This document shows positions 25,877-34,231 of a DNA stretch of 64,000 bases, piece by piece. The DNA comes from Streptomyces sp. HSG2 (GTDB taxonomy: Bacteria > Actinomycetota > Actinomycetes > Streptomycetales > Streptomycetaceae), in the NCBI RefSeq assembly GCF_016598575.1, contig NZ_CP066801.1:496001-560000 (forward strand). The letters are read 5' to 3'. The notes beneath the pieces were generated by a model. The model had not been told where the DNA came from. It saw only the letters and a list, made by a program, of their open reading frames with translations, and did no database searches. Position 1 is the first letter of the stretch. Each line of letters begins with the position of its first letter. Both the position numbers and the translations under genes were made by a program.

Positions 25877-26079
25877 TGCCGTCCCCTCGGGAACTCGACG
25901 ATCGTCTCGACATGACGAAGGCGCCGCGGTGTCCGCAGCGCCCTTGTCGCATCCATATCAGCACCCGGAGGCCACTGGCTCAAGTCGCTCCCTGATGTCT
26001 GGGCCATTGGTACAGTCAAGAGGCGCGAAGTCGGGCCACGAGCGAGCCACCGGCCCAGCCCCGAGGAGGAGCGACACCA

Positions 26080-26556
26080 ATGGGCGTCGACACGTTGGAC
26101 ACCCGGATCCTGCGGCTGCTGCTGGAAGAGCCGCGCGGCAGCGTACGTGAGTACGCGCGCGTCCTCGGGGTCGCGCGGGGGACCGTCCAGGCTCGCCTGG
26201 ACCGGCTGGAGCGGAACGGCGTGATCACCCCCTCGGGCCCGGACCTCTCCCCCGCCGCTCTGGGCCACCCGGTCCTGGCCTTCGTCCACATCGAGGTGAC
26301 CCAAGGCCGACTGGACGAGGTGGGAGAGGCCCTGGCGGCCGTCCCGGAGATCGTCGAGGCCTTCTCGATCACGGGTGGGGGCGATCTCCTGACCCGTGTG
26401 GTGGCCCGGGACAACGCGCACCTGGAGGACGTGGTCCAGGCACTCATCAGCCTGCCGGGCGTGGTGCGCACCCGTAGCGAGGTGGCGCTCCGGGAGCGGG
26501 TGCCGCACCGGATGCTGCCACTGGTGGAGGCGATCGGGCGAGCCGTGTCCGAGTGA
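26080..26556 (+). CDS. Lrp/AsnC family transcriptional regulator
   Basis: 158 aa. Residues 5-60 are the AsnC HTH (DTRILRLLLEEPRGSVREYARVLGVARGTVQARLDRLERNGVI), and the C-terminal RAM domain, with IVEAFSITGGGDLLTRVVARDNAHLEDVV, binds amino acid or similar effectors. ATG 26080 has GAGGAGGAG upstream. Divergent from a FUSC exporter gene, which suggests control of that gene by an aromatic or amino acid ligand. This is inference from position. Confidence 0.92.
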   Translation: MGVDTLDTRILRLLLEEPRGSVREYARVLGVARGTVQARLDRLERNGVITPSGPDLSPAALGHPVLAFVHIEVTQGRLDEVGEALAAVPEIVEAFSITGGGDLLTRVVARDNAHLEDVVQALISLPGVVRTRSEVALRERVPHRMLPLVEAIGRAVSE

Positions 26557-26755
26557 CGGGCCCCACCGACGATCCGGCACGCTCGCCTCGCCCCGTGCGG
26601 GACGTGACCGAAGCCGCGTTCGGCCCGGACCGGTCCGGCTCCCCACGTGGTGGGACACCACAGGAGGCGCGACCGATTCCCGATCGCGTTGATCGGTTCG
26701 GGGCGACGATCCGTATCCCCTCCCGTACCAGTCTGTCTTCGTCCCAGGAGGCCCG

Positions 26756-27496
26756 ATGCGCATCCCACGTGCCACGGCGGGAGCCACCTTCGTCGGTGGT
26801 GCCCTGATCCTCACGCTCACCGCGCTCGCCTACCCCACGATGCTCGGGGTCCAGAACACGGCGGGCGGCAAGGACCGCGTGGTGGCGAACACCCGGTTCG
26901 GCCCGCTCAGCGAGGCCGACCGGGATTTCGTCGTGAAGGTCAGGGCGGCCGGCCTGTGGGAGTACCCCCTCGGGCTGATGGCGATGGAGCGCGGCACCAC
27001 GCCCGAGATGAAGGAGGCCGGCGAGCACCTGGTGGCGGGGCACGCCCGGCTCGACGAGACCTGCCGGAAGATCGCGCCCGAACTCGGCATCACGCTGCCG
27101 AACCAGGCCTCGCCGCAACAGCAGCAGTTCGTGTCGACGGTGGACGGGACCACCGGCCGACAGTTCGACACCACGGCGGTCAACATCATGCGGATCACGC
27201 ACGGCCAGATCTTCCCGGTCATCGCGGACGTCCGGGCCAACACCAAGAACTCGCTCGTGCGTCAGCTGGCGGACCAGGCCAACGACACCGTGCTGGACCA
27301 CATCACCGTGTTGGAGAAGACCGGCATGGTCAATTTCGACCAGGTCAACTTCCAGCAGACCGCTCCGCCCGGGCTGCCGGAGGCCCAACTGACCCCGCCC
27401 GCTCCCCCGCCCGGCGAGCCCGTGACCGCGCTGACCGAGCCGCCCGGCTTGGACGTGAACACGACATCACCGACACCCACCCCGTCGGCCGGTTGA
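26756..27496 (+). CDS. DUF4142 domain, membrane-anchored or secreted protein
   Basis: 246 aa. Residues 1-30 are a signal peptide/anchor (RATAGATFVGGALILTLTALAYPTM). Residues 45-190 form the DUF4142 ferritin-like helical bundle: LSEADRDFVVKVRAAGLWEYPLGLMAMERGTTPEMKEAGEHLVAGHARLD...ITHGQIFPVIADVRANTKNSLVRQLADQANDTVLDHITVLEKTG. The tail is a Pro-rich linker of about 50 residues, usual for an extracellular protein. ATG 26756 has AGGAGG upstream. Function unknown. Confidence 0.87.
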   Translation: MRIPRATAGATFVGGALILTLTALAYPTMLGVQNTAGGKDRVVANTRFGPLSEADRDFVVKVRAAGLWEYPLGLMAMERGTTPEMKEAGEHLVAGHARLDETCRKIAPELGITLPNQASPQQQQFVSTVDGTTGRQFDTTAVNIMRITHGQIFPVIADVRANTKNSLVRQLADQANDTVLDHITVLEKTGMVNFDQVNFQQTAPPGLPEAQLTPPAPPPGEPVTALTEPPGLDVNTTSPTPTPSAG

Positions 27497-27508
27497 CCCG
27501 GCCGACGA

Positions 27509-28291
27509 TCAGGAACGGCGGCGGGGACGTCCCCTCCCCCGGGAACCCCCGGCCCCGGACCCACGCCGGGGGTCACGGGCGGACGGCCGGCCCCCGGTCG
27601 GTGAGCCCGCCGACCCGCCGCCCTCACGCGAGTCGCGCCGGGGCGTCGCACGCTCGGCATCCCGGGCACCGGGCGTCCGACCGCGTCCCCGCGTACTGTT
27701 CACGGTCCGACCGCGCACGATCCCGATGAACTCCTCCACCAGGTCGGTGTGTCCGTCCTCGGGCCAAGAAAGGGCCACGGAGGAGCGCGGCGCGTCCGCC
27801 ACGGGCACGTGGGCGAGGTCCCTGCGATGGTGCAGTCGCGCCAGCGACAGCGGCACGACGAGGACCCCGATCCCCGCCGCCACCAACCGCACCGCGTCGT
27901 CCGTGGTCTCGGGGCGTTCCCGAGCAGGCAGGCCGGGCGACGGTCGCCACCCCAGTACGTCGTCGAGGGGGTTCAGGACGATCTCGTCGGCCATGTCGTC
28001 CGCCGTCACCTCGTCGACGGCGGTGAACACGTGGTCTCGTGGCACGACGGCCACGGTGGTCTCGGTGTACAGCGGGATCGCGCTCAGCACCGTCCGGTCC
28101 ACGGGAAGCCGCACCAGGCCCACGTCCGCGGCACGGCCCAGCAGCACGTCCGCGGCGTCGGCGGCCTCCACCTGCTCCAGGGAGAGCGGCACGCCGGGAA
28201 GCCGCTCCCGCCACACACCCGCCCACTTGCCGGGCATCACCCCCGGAACATAGGCGAGCCGGAACGAGGGAGGTCCTGCCGAGCCAGTCAC
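27509..28291 (-). CDS. LysR-type substrate-binding domain protein lacking the DNA-binding domain
   Basis: 260 aa. Residues 8-200 match the effector domain of LysR regulators (FRLAYVPGVMPGKWAGVWRERLPGVPLSLEQVEAADAADVLLGRAADVGLVRLPVD, then TVAVVPRDHVF, and a late VAAGIGVLVVPLSLARLH), but there is no winged-helix segment in front. The last 60 residues are Arg/Gly/Ser-rich. The GTG at 28291 is supported by TACCCT 6 nt upstream, a leaderless arrangement; an ATG at 28351 would lie inside the divergent DUF5997 start. Known neighbour in streptomycetes is DUF5997. It may bind a small molecule or pair with another regulator. Confidence 0.82.
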   Translation of the reverse strand: MTGSAGPPSFRLAYVPGVMPGKWAGVWRERLPGVPLSLEQVEAADAADVLLGRAADVGLVRLPVDRTVLSAIPLYTETTVAVVPRDHVFTAVDEVTADDMADEIVLNPLDDVLGWRPSPGLPARERPETTDDAVRLVAAGIGVLVVPLSLARLHHRRDLAHVPVADAPRSSVALSWPEDGHTDLVEEFIGIVRGRTVNSTRGRGRTPGARDAERATPRRDSREGGGSAGSPTGGRPSARDPRRGSGAGGSRGRGRPRRRS

Positions 28292-28297
28292 CGGCCC

Positions 28298-28303
28298 AGG
28301 GTA
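28298..28303 (-). promoter_or_regulatory. -10 box (TACCCT) for the leftward LysR-type domain gene
   Basis: On the minus strand TACCCT ends 6 nt before the GTG at 28291. The same hexamer serves the divergent DUF5997 gene. Confidence 0.55.
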
Positions 28304-28336
28304 CCCGGCGAGGTCGGGAGCGGCGCGGGTGGTCGA

Positions 28337-28342
28337 TACCCT
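28337..28342 (+). promoter_or_regulatory. -10 box (TACCCT) for the rightward DUF5997 gene
   Basis: TACCCT ends 7 nt before the ATG at 28350, giving a leaderless start. Both divergent -10 boxes are identical and lie 33 nt apart. Confidence 0.55.
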
Positions 28343-28349
28343 GGTGGAC

Positions 28350-28739
28350 ATGACGTCGCACCAGAACACCCAGACCATGAAGCCCGCGACCGCGGCGAGG
28401 AAGCTGGGTGTGTACCTCGAGGCCACCCCGGCGGAGTTCCGGGCGGGCCTCGTCTCGCGCGCCGAGCTCGGCGCGCTCCAGTCCGACCCCCCGCAATGGC
28501 TCCGTGACCTGCGTCGGGAGGGCCCTCACCCTCGACAGGTGGTGGCCGCGAGGCTGGGGGTCTCGATCGCGGGACTGCGTCGCGGAGGATTGACGGAGGC
28601 GCTGACCACCGCGGAAATCGAGGCGGTGCGGGAAGAGAACCCCGAGTGGCTGGTCCGAGAGCGTGCGGTACAGGCCGACGTGCGCAAGGAGGCCTCCCGC
28701 GTCAAGAAGTTGCGGACCGAACGCGCCGATCGGGGCTGA
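28350..28739 (+). CDS. DUF5997 family protein
   Basis: 129 aa, highly charged soluble protein that I recognise as DUF5997: KPATAARKLGVYLEATPAEFRAGLVSRAELGALQSDPPQWLRDLRREGPHPRQVVAARLGVSIAGLRRGGL. The segment VVAARLGVSIAGLRRGG resembles an HTH helix pair, so DNA binding is possible. Start ATG has a -10 box instead of a ribosome site. Divergent from the LysR-type domain protein 58 nt away, an arrangement that suggests a functional pair. Confidence 0.88.
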   Translation: MTSHQNTQTMKPATAARKLGVYLEATPAEFRAGLVSRAELGALQSDPPQWLRDLRREGPHPRQVVAARLGVSIAGLRRGGLTEALTTAEIEAVREENPEWLVRERAVQADVRKEASRVKKLRTERADRG

Positions 28740-29118
28740 GGCGCCCACGGGGTTCCCGTCGGCAGGGCACCGGCACGAGGCGAGGGGCGGCGGGGCTTCT
28801 CTCGGGCCGATCCGACCACCGGCGGGTGGCGACGGGAACGTCGATCGCCCTCCGGACGACATCGGCGCCCCGCCGGCACGGTTTCACGCCCCGCCGGTGA
28901 CGGACCGGACACCCCCCGCGAGGTGTCCCCGGGGGCCCGCCCGTCGGAGACCGGTCCGCAGGAGACGTTGCGCGGTACCGGACAAGGGTGGAACGCTGGA
29001 AGAGGACACCCACACCAGGGACGCCGAAGGACCGCGTCACCCGACCGGAGCGATCGTCGGCCCTCCCGCGCCCGACGCGGGCGTGGGCCGACGCGCCGCC
29101 CGCCGCTTGGAGGCAGCC
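28740..29118. other. Intergenic region between DUF5997 and DUF5709 genes
   Basis: No gene was seen. GGACACC (28907-28913) pairs with GGTGTCC (28922-28928), a 7-bp stem that may end DUF5997 transcription. The stretch near 28970-28995 (GTTGCG, 13 nt, GGGTGG) is weakly like a stress-sigma promoter for DUF5709, but the match is poor. Confidence 0.5.
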
Positions 29119-29586
29119 GTGAACAGCGCCGACGGATGGGGGGACGACGTCTATCAGCCCGACGGTTCCGAACAGCGGGAGGACACCGGGGTGCTGGACT
29201 CGGGTGACACGCTGGAGGACGACGGCGTCGACGACCCGTTGGACCGAGGCTGGTCCCCGCCCGAGCGGCCCCGGGCCGTCGAGCGGGACGGGGTGACCGC
29301 GGACGGGCGCCGCCGGGGAGACAGCCTCGACGATCGTCTCGCGGAGGAGCGACCGGACATCGCTCCCCACGGCGACGACGGCCTCGGCGACGGCGGCTGG
29401 AGCGACGGCGAACTCCTGGACAACGAGGTCGGCGCGGCCCGTTCGGGCCGGTTGGTGGCCCCGGACGAGGGCGCCCGCACGGACGAGGAGGCCGCCTTGG
29501 TGGCCCGCGACGTCGGTATCGACGGCGCCGCGGCGTCGGCCGAGGAGGCGGCGGTGCACGTCGTCGACGAGGACGAGATCCCCTGA
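29119..29586 (+). CDS. DUF5709 family acidic protein
   Basis: 155 aa, very acidic and Gly/Asp-rich, without membrane segments or Cys. It matches the actinobacterial DUF5709 pattern: DDVYQPDGSEQREDTGVLDSGDTLEDDGVDDPLDRGWSPPERP at the start, DSLDDRLAEERPD, and RSGRLVAPDEG near the end. Likely largely disordered. GTG 29119 has GGAGG at 29109-29113. Function unknown. Confidence 0.85.
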   Translation: MNSADGWGDDVYQPDGSEQREDTGVLDSGDTLEDDGVDDPLDRGWSPPERPRAVERDGVTADGRRRGDSLDDRLAEERPDIAPHGDDGLGDGGWSDGELLDNEVGAARSGRLVAPDEGARTDEEAALVARDVGIDGAAASAEEAAVHVVDEDEIP

Positions 29587-29712
29587 CACCGAGGTCTGGA
29601 CCGGGCGGGCCTTGGCCCGCGCGGGCTCTCGGCTTCCCGAGGGCCGAGGGCCGATCCGGAGCGGGCACGGGCTCGCACCGTGCCCCCGGACTCCGTCGCG
29701 GAGTCCGACCAC

Positions 29713-30507
29713 TCACACGGCGTTCAGCGCCACGACGCCGCCCACACCCCCGAGGAGCATGAACGCGGGCATCAGCACCTTCAGCTCCACCCAGCTGCCC
29801 GCGCGAAACCGCAGGGCCCGGGGAGGACCGACCGGGTACCAGCGCTTGCGGCCGACGGGTATCGGCCAGAGCACCGGGCAACCCGAGACGGTGAGCGCGT
29901 CGCCCAGGTCGTGAACCAGGGCGCCCAGCACGATGGGCAGCCCGAGCCACAGGTACTCCTGCCCCGGCGCGGTGAACAGCCAGTCCGCGCCGCCGCCGGC
30001 CCCGTCCAGCAGCTCGGCCAGTATCCAGGCGCTCGTCGCGGCCAGCAGCCACACGAGGACATCGCTGCTGGAGCCCCGGGTGGCCCGCCACAGGAGTCCT
30101 TCGATGGCCAGCACCATGTGCACGAAGAGGATCGCCAGGACGGCCCACCGACCGCCGGTGATCGCCAGGAGCGACGTGCCGCCGCCGATGAGCACGGCCC
30201 AGAGCCAGGTGTGCGTGAGGGTTCGGTGCCCGCCGTTGCGCCGGGGATCCCCCGGTTTCCTGGTGGCCTGGTAGACGGCGTGGGAGAGCTTGTCGACGAT
30301 CTCGCAGAGGCCACGCGACACCGGCCCGAAAGCACGGGAGATGGTCGCCGCCTTGTGGTCGAGATCGGGCGCGAGCGCCGCCCCGGCGCAGATCAACGCC
30401 CCCGCGAGCAGAACGGGCCAGGGCATGGGATGGCCCCAGGCCGCCGCCGCTCCGCCGACCCCGAGCCAGGCAGCGGCTCCCGACAGTGAGTGTGCTGGTC
30501 CCATCAT
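29713..30507 (-). CDS. Integral membrane metal-dependent hydrolase (YdjM/DUF457 type)
   Basis: 264 aa with about six hydrophobic helices. Family motifs: MGPAHSLSGAAAWLG (H near the N-terminus), APDLDHKAATISRAFGP (DxDH), GGHRTLTHTWLWAVL (HRxxTHT) and GALVHDLGDALTVSGCPVLWPI (HDxxD). These His/Asp residues form the supposed metal site of the DUF457/YdjM family. ATG at 30507, with a second ATG at 30504. Divergent from the helicase. Substrate unknown. Confidence 0.88.
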   Translation of the reverse strand: MMGPAHSLSGAAAWLGVGGAAAAWGHPMPWPVLLAGALICAGAALAPDLDHKAATISRAFGPVSRGLCEIVDKLSHAVYQATRKPGDPRRNGGHRTLTHTWLWAVLIGGGTSLLAITGGRWAVLAILFVHMVLAIEGLLWRATRGSSSDVLVWLLAATSAWILAELLDGAGGGADWLFTAPGQEYLWLGLPIVLGALVHDLGDALTVSGCPVLWPIPVGRKRWYPVGPPRALRFRAGSWVELKVLMPAFMLLGGVGGVVALNAV

Positions 30508-30650
30508 CGCCCCGCGCCCGCCCCATTCCGCCTGTGTCGCCGACCGGTCCCGGCCGATGGATCCGCCGTCGGCGACCCAGCGTAGCCTTCATGATCTTCG
30601 TTTCGGTCGCCGATTCCCGCATCCGAGACCACGCCATGCAAGATGGGGGC

Positions 30651-33164
30651 GTGACCCTCATCGATCAGCTGCCGCGGACCGCCGACCCCGACGCCCTCTA
30701 CGAGGCCTTCGAGTCGTGGGCCGACGAACGCGGCCTCACGCTCTATCCCCATCAGGAGGAGGCACTGATCGAGGTGGTCTCCGGGGCGAACGTGATCGTG
30801 TCGACGCCCACCGGGTCCGGCAAGAGCATGATCGCCGCGGCGGCCCACTTCGCCGCGCTGGCCCGGGACGAGGTCACGTTCTACACGGCCCCGATCAAGG
30901 CACTGGTCTCGGAGAAGTTCTTCGAGCTGTGCAAGCTGTTCGGCACCGAGAACGTGGGCATGTTGACGGGCGACGCCTCCGTGAACGCCGACGCGCCCGT
31001 GATCTGCTGCACCGCCGAGGTTCTCGCCTCGATCGCGCTGCGGGACGGCAAGGACGCCGACATCGGCCAGGTCGTGATGGACGAGTTCCACTTCTACGCG
31101 GAACCCGACCGGGGATGGGCCTGGCAGATCCCGCTGTTGGAGCTGGAGCGGGCACAGTTCGTCCTCATGTCGGCGACCCTGGGGGACGTCTCCTTCTTCG
31201 AGAAGGACCTCGCGCGCAGGACCCGGCGCCCCACGGCCGTCGTCCGCTCGGCCACCCGCCCGGTTCCCCTGTCCTACGAGTACCGCCACACCCCGCTCAC
31301 CGAGACGCTCACCGACCTCCTGTCGCACCGGCAGGCCCCGGTCTACATCGTCCACTTCACCCAGGCCCAGGCGGTGGAGCGCGCACAGGCCCTGATGAGC
31401 ATCAACATGTGCAGCCGGGAGGAGAAGGACCGGATCGCCGAGCTGATCGGCGGCTTCCGGTTCACCACCAAGTTCGGCAGGAACCTTTCCCGGTACGTCC
31501 GGCACGGCATCGGGGTGCACCACGCCGGGATGCTGCCCAAGTACCGCCGGTTGGTGGAGAAGCTGGCGCAGGCGGGGCTGTTGAAGGTGATCTGCGGGAC
31601 CGACACCCTCGGGGTCGGCGTCAACGTCCCCATTCGGACGGTGTTGTTCACGGCGCTCACGAAGTACGACGGGAGTCGCGTGCGAACGCTGCGCGCCCGG
31701 GAGTTCCACCAGATCGCCGGCAGGGCGGGACGGGCCGGTTTCGATACGGCGGGGCTGGTCGTGGCCCAGGCCCCCGAGCACGTGATCGAGAACGAGAAGG
31801 CCCTGGCCAAGGCCGGGGACGATCCCAAGAAACGTCGCAAGGTGGTCCGCAAGAAGGCCCCGGAGGGCTTCGTCTCCTGGACGGAGAAGACGTTCGAGAA
31901 GCTCATCGCCTCCGACCCCGAGCCGCTGACGTCCAGGTTCCGGGTCACACACACCATGCTGCTGTCGGTGATCGCCCGCCCGGGCAACGCCTTCGACGCG
32001 ATGCGCCGACTGCTGGAGGACAACCACGAACCCCGCAAAAACCAGCTGCGGCACATCCGCCGGGCGATCGCCATCCAGCGGTCGCTGCTGGACGGCGGGA
32101 TCGTCGAGAGGACGGCGGGACCCGACGCCGAGGATCGCGACTTCCGGCTCACCGTCGACCTCCAACAGGACTTCGCGCTCAACCAGCCGCTCTCCACCTT
32201 CGCGTTGGCCGCGTTCGACCTGCTCGATCCCGCGTCCCCGTCGTACGCGCTGGACATGGTCTCGGTGGTGGAGTCCACGCTGGACGACCCGAGGCAGATC
32301 CTCGCCGCGCAGCAGAACAAGGCACGGGGGGAGGCGGTCGCGGCGATGAAGGCCGACGGCGTGGAGTACGAGGAGCGCATGGAGCGCCTCCAGGACGTCA
32401 CGTACCCCAAGCCCCTGGAGGAGTTGCTCGGCCACGCCTACGACACCTACCGCCGCAGCCATCCGTGGGTCGGTGACCACCCCCTCTCCCCGAAGTCCGT
32501 GATCCGGGACATGTACGAGAGGGCGCTGTCCTTCACGGAGCTGATCTCGTACTACGACCTGGCGCGCACCGAGGGGATCGTGCTGCGCTACCTGGCCGGC
32601 GCGTACAAGGCGCTCGACCACACCATCCCGGACGATCTCAAGTCCGACGACCTCCAGGACCTCGTCGAGTGGCTCGGCGAGATGGTCCGCCAGGTCGACT
32701 CCAGCCTGCTGGACGAGTGGGAGCAGTTGGCCAACCCCGAGGAACTGACCGCCGAGGAGGCCCAGGAGAAGGCCGACCAGGTCAGGCCCGTCACCGCCAA
32801 CGCCCGTGCCTTCCGGGTCCTGGTGCGCAACGCCATGTTCCGCCGGGTGGAGTTGGCCGCCCTCGATCACGTGCGTGAGCTGGGCGAGATGGACGCCGAC
32901 GCCGGCTGGGACGCGGACGCCTGGGGTGAGGCGATGGACGGCTACTGGGACGAGTACGACGACCTGGGCACCGGCCCGGACGCCCGCGGGCCCCGACTGC
33001 TGCTCATCGAGGAGGAGCCGCGGAACGGGCTGTGGCGCCTGCGCCAGATCTTCGACGATCCCAACGGCGACCACGACTGGGGCATCAGCGCGGAGGTGGA
33101 TCTCACGGCCTCCGACGCCGAGGGTCGCGCCGTGATCCGGGTGACGGACGTCGGCCGGCTCTGA
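30651..33164 (+). CDS. DExH-box RNA helicase with DUF3516 C-terminal region
   Basis: 837 aa superfamily 2 helicase, Ski2-like. Walker A STPTGSGKS, motif II MDEFHFY (DEFH), motif III MSATLGD, and motif VI HQIAGRAGRAGFD are intact. The winged/ratchet C-terminal half (after about 450) is the actinobacterial DUF3516 region. GTG 30651 (VTLIDQLPRTADPDALYEAFESW) fits the family N-terminus; an ATG at 30636 adds five residues. Probably acts in RNA turnover or ribosome-linked RNA remodelling. Not in an operon. Confidence 0.92.
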   Translation: MTLIDQLPRTADPDALYEAFESWADERGLTLYPHQEEALIEVVSGANVIVSTPTGSGKSMIAAAAHFAALARDEVTFYTAPIKALVSEKFFELCKLFGTENVGMLTGDASVNADAPVICCTAEVLASIALRDGKDADIGQVVMDEFHFYAEPDRGWAWQIPLLELERAQFVLMSATLGDVSFFEKDLARRTRRPTAVVRSATRPVPLSYEYRHTPLTETLTDLLSHRQAPVYIVHFTQAQAVERAQALMSINMCSREEKDRIAELIGGFRFTTKFGRNLSRYVRHGIGVHHAGMLPKYRRLVEKLAQAGLLKVICGTDTLGVGVNVPIRTVLFTALTKYDGSRVRTLRAREFHQIAGRAGRAGFDTAGLVVAQAPEHVIENEKALAKAGDDPKKRRKVVRKKAPEGFVSWTEKTFEKLIASDPEPLTSRFRVTHTMLLSVIARPGNAFDAMRRLLEDNHEPRKNQLRHIRRAIAIQRSLLDGGIVERTAGPDAEDRDFRLTVDLQQDFALNQPLSTFALAAFDLLDPASPSYALDMVSVVESTLDDPRQILAAQQNKARGEAVAAMKADGVEYEERMERLQDVTYPKPLEELLGHAYDTYRRSHPWVGDHPLSPKSVIRDMYERALSFTELISYYDLARTEGIVLRYLAGAYKALDHTIPDDLKSDDLQDLVEWLGEMVRQVDSSLLDEWEQLANPEELTAEEAQEKADQVRPVTANARAFRVLVRNAMFRRVELAALDHVRELGEMDADAGWDADAWGEAMDGYWDEYDDLGTGPDARGPRLLLIEEEPRNGLWRLRQIFDDPNGDHDWGISAEVDLTASDAEGRAVIRVTDVGRL

Positions 33165-33202
33165 GGCACGCGGCGGGCGCTCCGGCACCCGCACACGTCG
33201 GT

Positions 33203-33616
33203 TCAGGATTCGGCGGCGGGGGCAGGGACGGCTCGGAGGTCGTCCACGGCGAGGTGCTCGCCGACGCGGTTCACCAGCAGGGTCATCTCGTAGGCGATCT
33301 GCCCGATGTCGGAGTCGCCACCGGTGAGGACGCACAGGCAACTGCCCTCGCCCGCGGCGGCGACGAACAGTATGGCGTCGTCGAACTCCACCATGGTCTG
33401 CCGCACCCGCCCGGCCCCGAAGTGACGTCCGGACCCCGTGGCAAGGCTGTGCAGCCCGGACGAGACGGCGGCGAGATGCTCGGCGTCCTCACGCCGCAGC
33501 CCCGTGCTTGTCCCTGTCACCAGTCCGTCACCGGACAGGATCATGGCGTGCCGTACGGGTTCGACGCGCTCGGTCAGGTCGTCGAGCAGCCATCCCAGCC
33601 CCTTGTCGTGCGCCAT
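33203..33616 (-). CDS. Roadblock/LC7 domain protein
   Basis: 137 aa roadblock fold (LGWLLDDLTERVEPVRHAMILSGDGLVTGTSTGL...HLAAVSSGLHSLA...VEFDDAILFVAAAGEGSCLCVLTGGDSDIGQIAYEM). In streptomycetes such proteins usually sit in conservons with a sensor kinase, DUF742 and a small GTPase; none is present here, so this is an orphan copy. They regulate Ras-like GTPases such as MglA. ATG 33616 has GGGGAG upstream. Confidence 0.9.
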   Translation of the reverse strand: MAHDKGLGWLLDDLTERVEPVRHAMILSGDGLVTGTSTGLRREDAEHLAAVSSGLHSLATGSGRHFGAGRVRQTMVEFDDAILFVAAAGEGSCLCVLTGGDSDIGQIAYEMTLLVNRVGEHLAVDDLRAVPAPAAES

Positions 33617-33733
33617 GTCGCGATCTCCCCGTGTCGAGCTCCGCCGATGCCGGACGTGTCGGGCCCCCTGGCCGGGGGACCCGGGACGCCAGCCTTCCCC
33701 ACCGCGGGACCGGGGGCAAGGGAGGAGAGGGAC

Positions 33734-34162
33734 ATGGCACGGAAGATGACCGACGAGGAGTGGCGGGAGTTCGTCTCGTCCGGCACCCGCACGGGCAAAC
33801 TGTCCACGGTGCGGGCCGACGGCGGTCCGCACGTGGCTCCGATCTGGTTCCTGCTGGACGGGGACGACCTGGTGTTCAACACGAGCAAGTCTTCGGTGAA
33901 GGGACGCAACCTGGCCCGGGACGGAAGGGTCGCCCTGTGCGTGGACGACGACCGGCCGCCCTTCGGCTTCGTCGTCCTGCGTGGCCGGGCTCGGCTGTCG
34001 GAGGACCCGGAGGAGGTGCGCCGCTGGGCCACGAGGATCGGGGGCCGGTACATGGGCGAGGAGCGGGCGGAGGAGTTCGGGGCTCGCAACGCCTCGCCGG
34101 GGGAACTGGTGGTGCGCGTCGGCGTCGAGCGGATACTCGCGATGGAGGGCATAGCCGACTGA
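33734..34162 (+). CDS. PPOX class F420-dependent or FMN-dependent enzyme
   Basis: 142 aa split-barrel flavin/deazaflavin protein: GTRTGKLSTVRADGGPHVAPIWFLLDGDDLVFNTSKSSVKGRNLARDGRVALCVDDDRPPFGFVVLRGRARLSED. The pattern with ARDGRVALCVDD is that of actinobacterial PPOX proteins that use F420 or FMN. ATG 33734 has GGAGGAGAGG upstream. Divergent from the roadblock gene. Reaction unknown. Confidence 0.88.
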   Translation: MARKMTDEEWREFVSSGTRTGKLSTVRADGGPHVAPIWFLLDGDDLVFNTSKSSVKGRNLARDGRVALCVDDDRPPFGFVVLRGRARLSEDPEEVRRWATRIGGRYMGEERAEEFGARNASPGELVVRVGVERILAMEGIAD

Positions 34163-34231
34163 GGCGGGGGCGGAGCGCGTACGGTGCTCGTGTCCGGGCT
34201 CACGCGCCGACGCCCGGCGGCGGTCGGGCTC

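Noticed and set aside
30504..33341. 945-codon minus-strand frame
   Set aside because: Antisense to an intact DExH helicase with all motifs; high GC makes long shadow frames.
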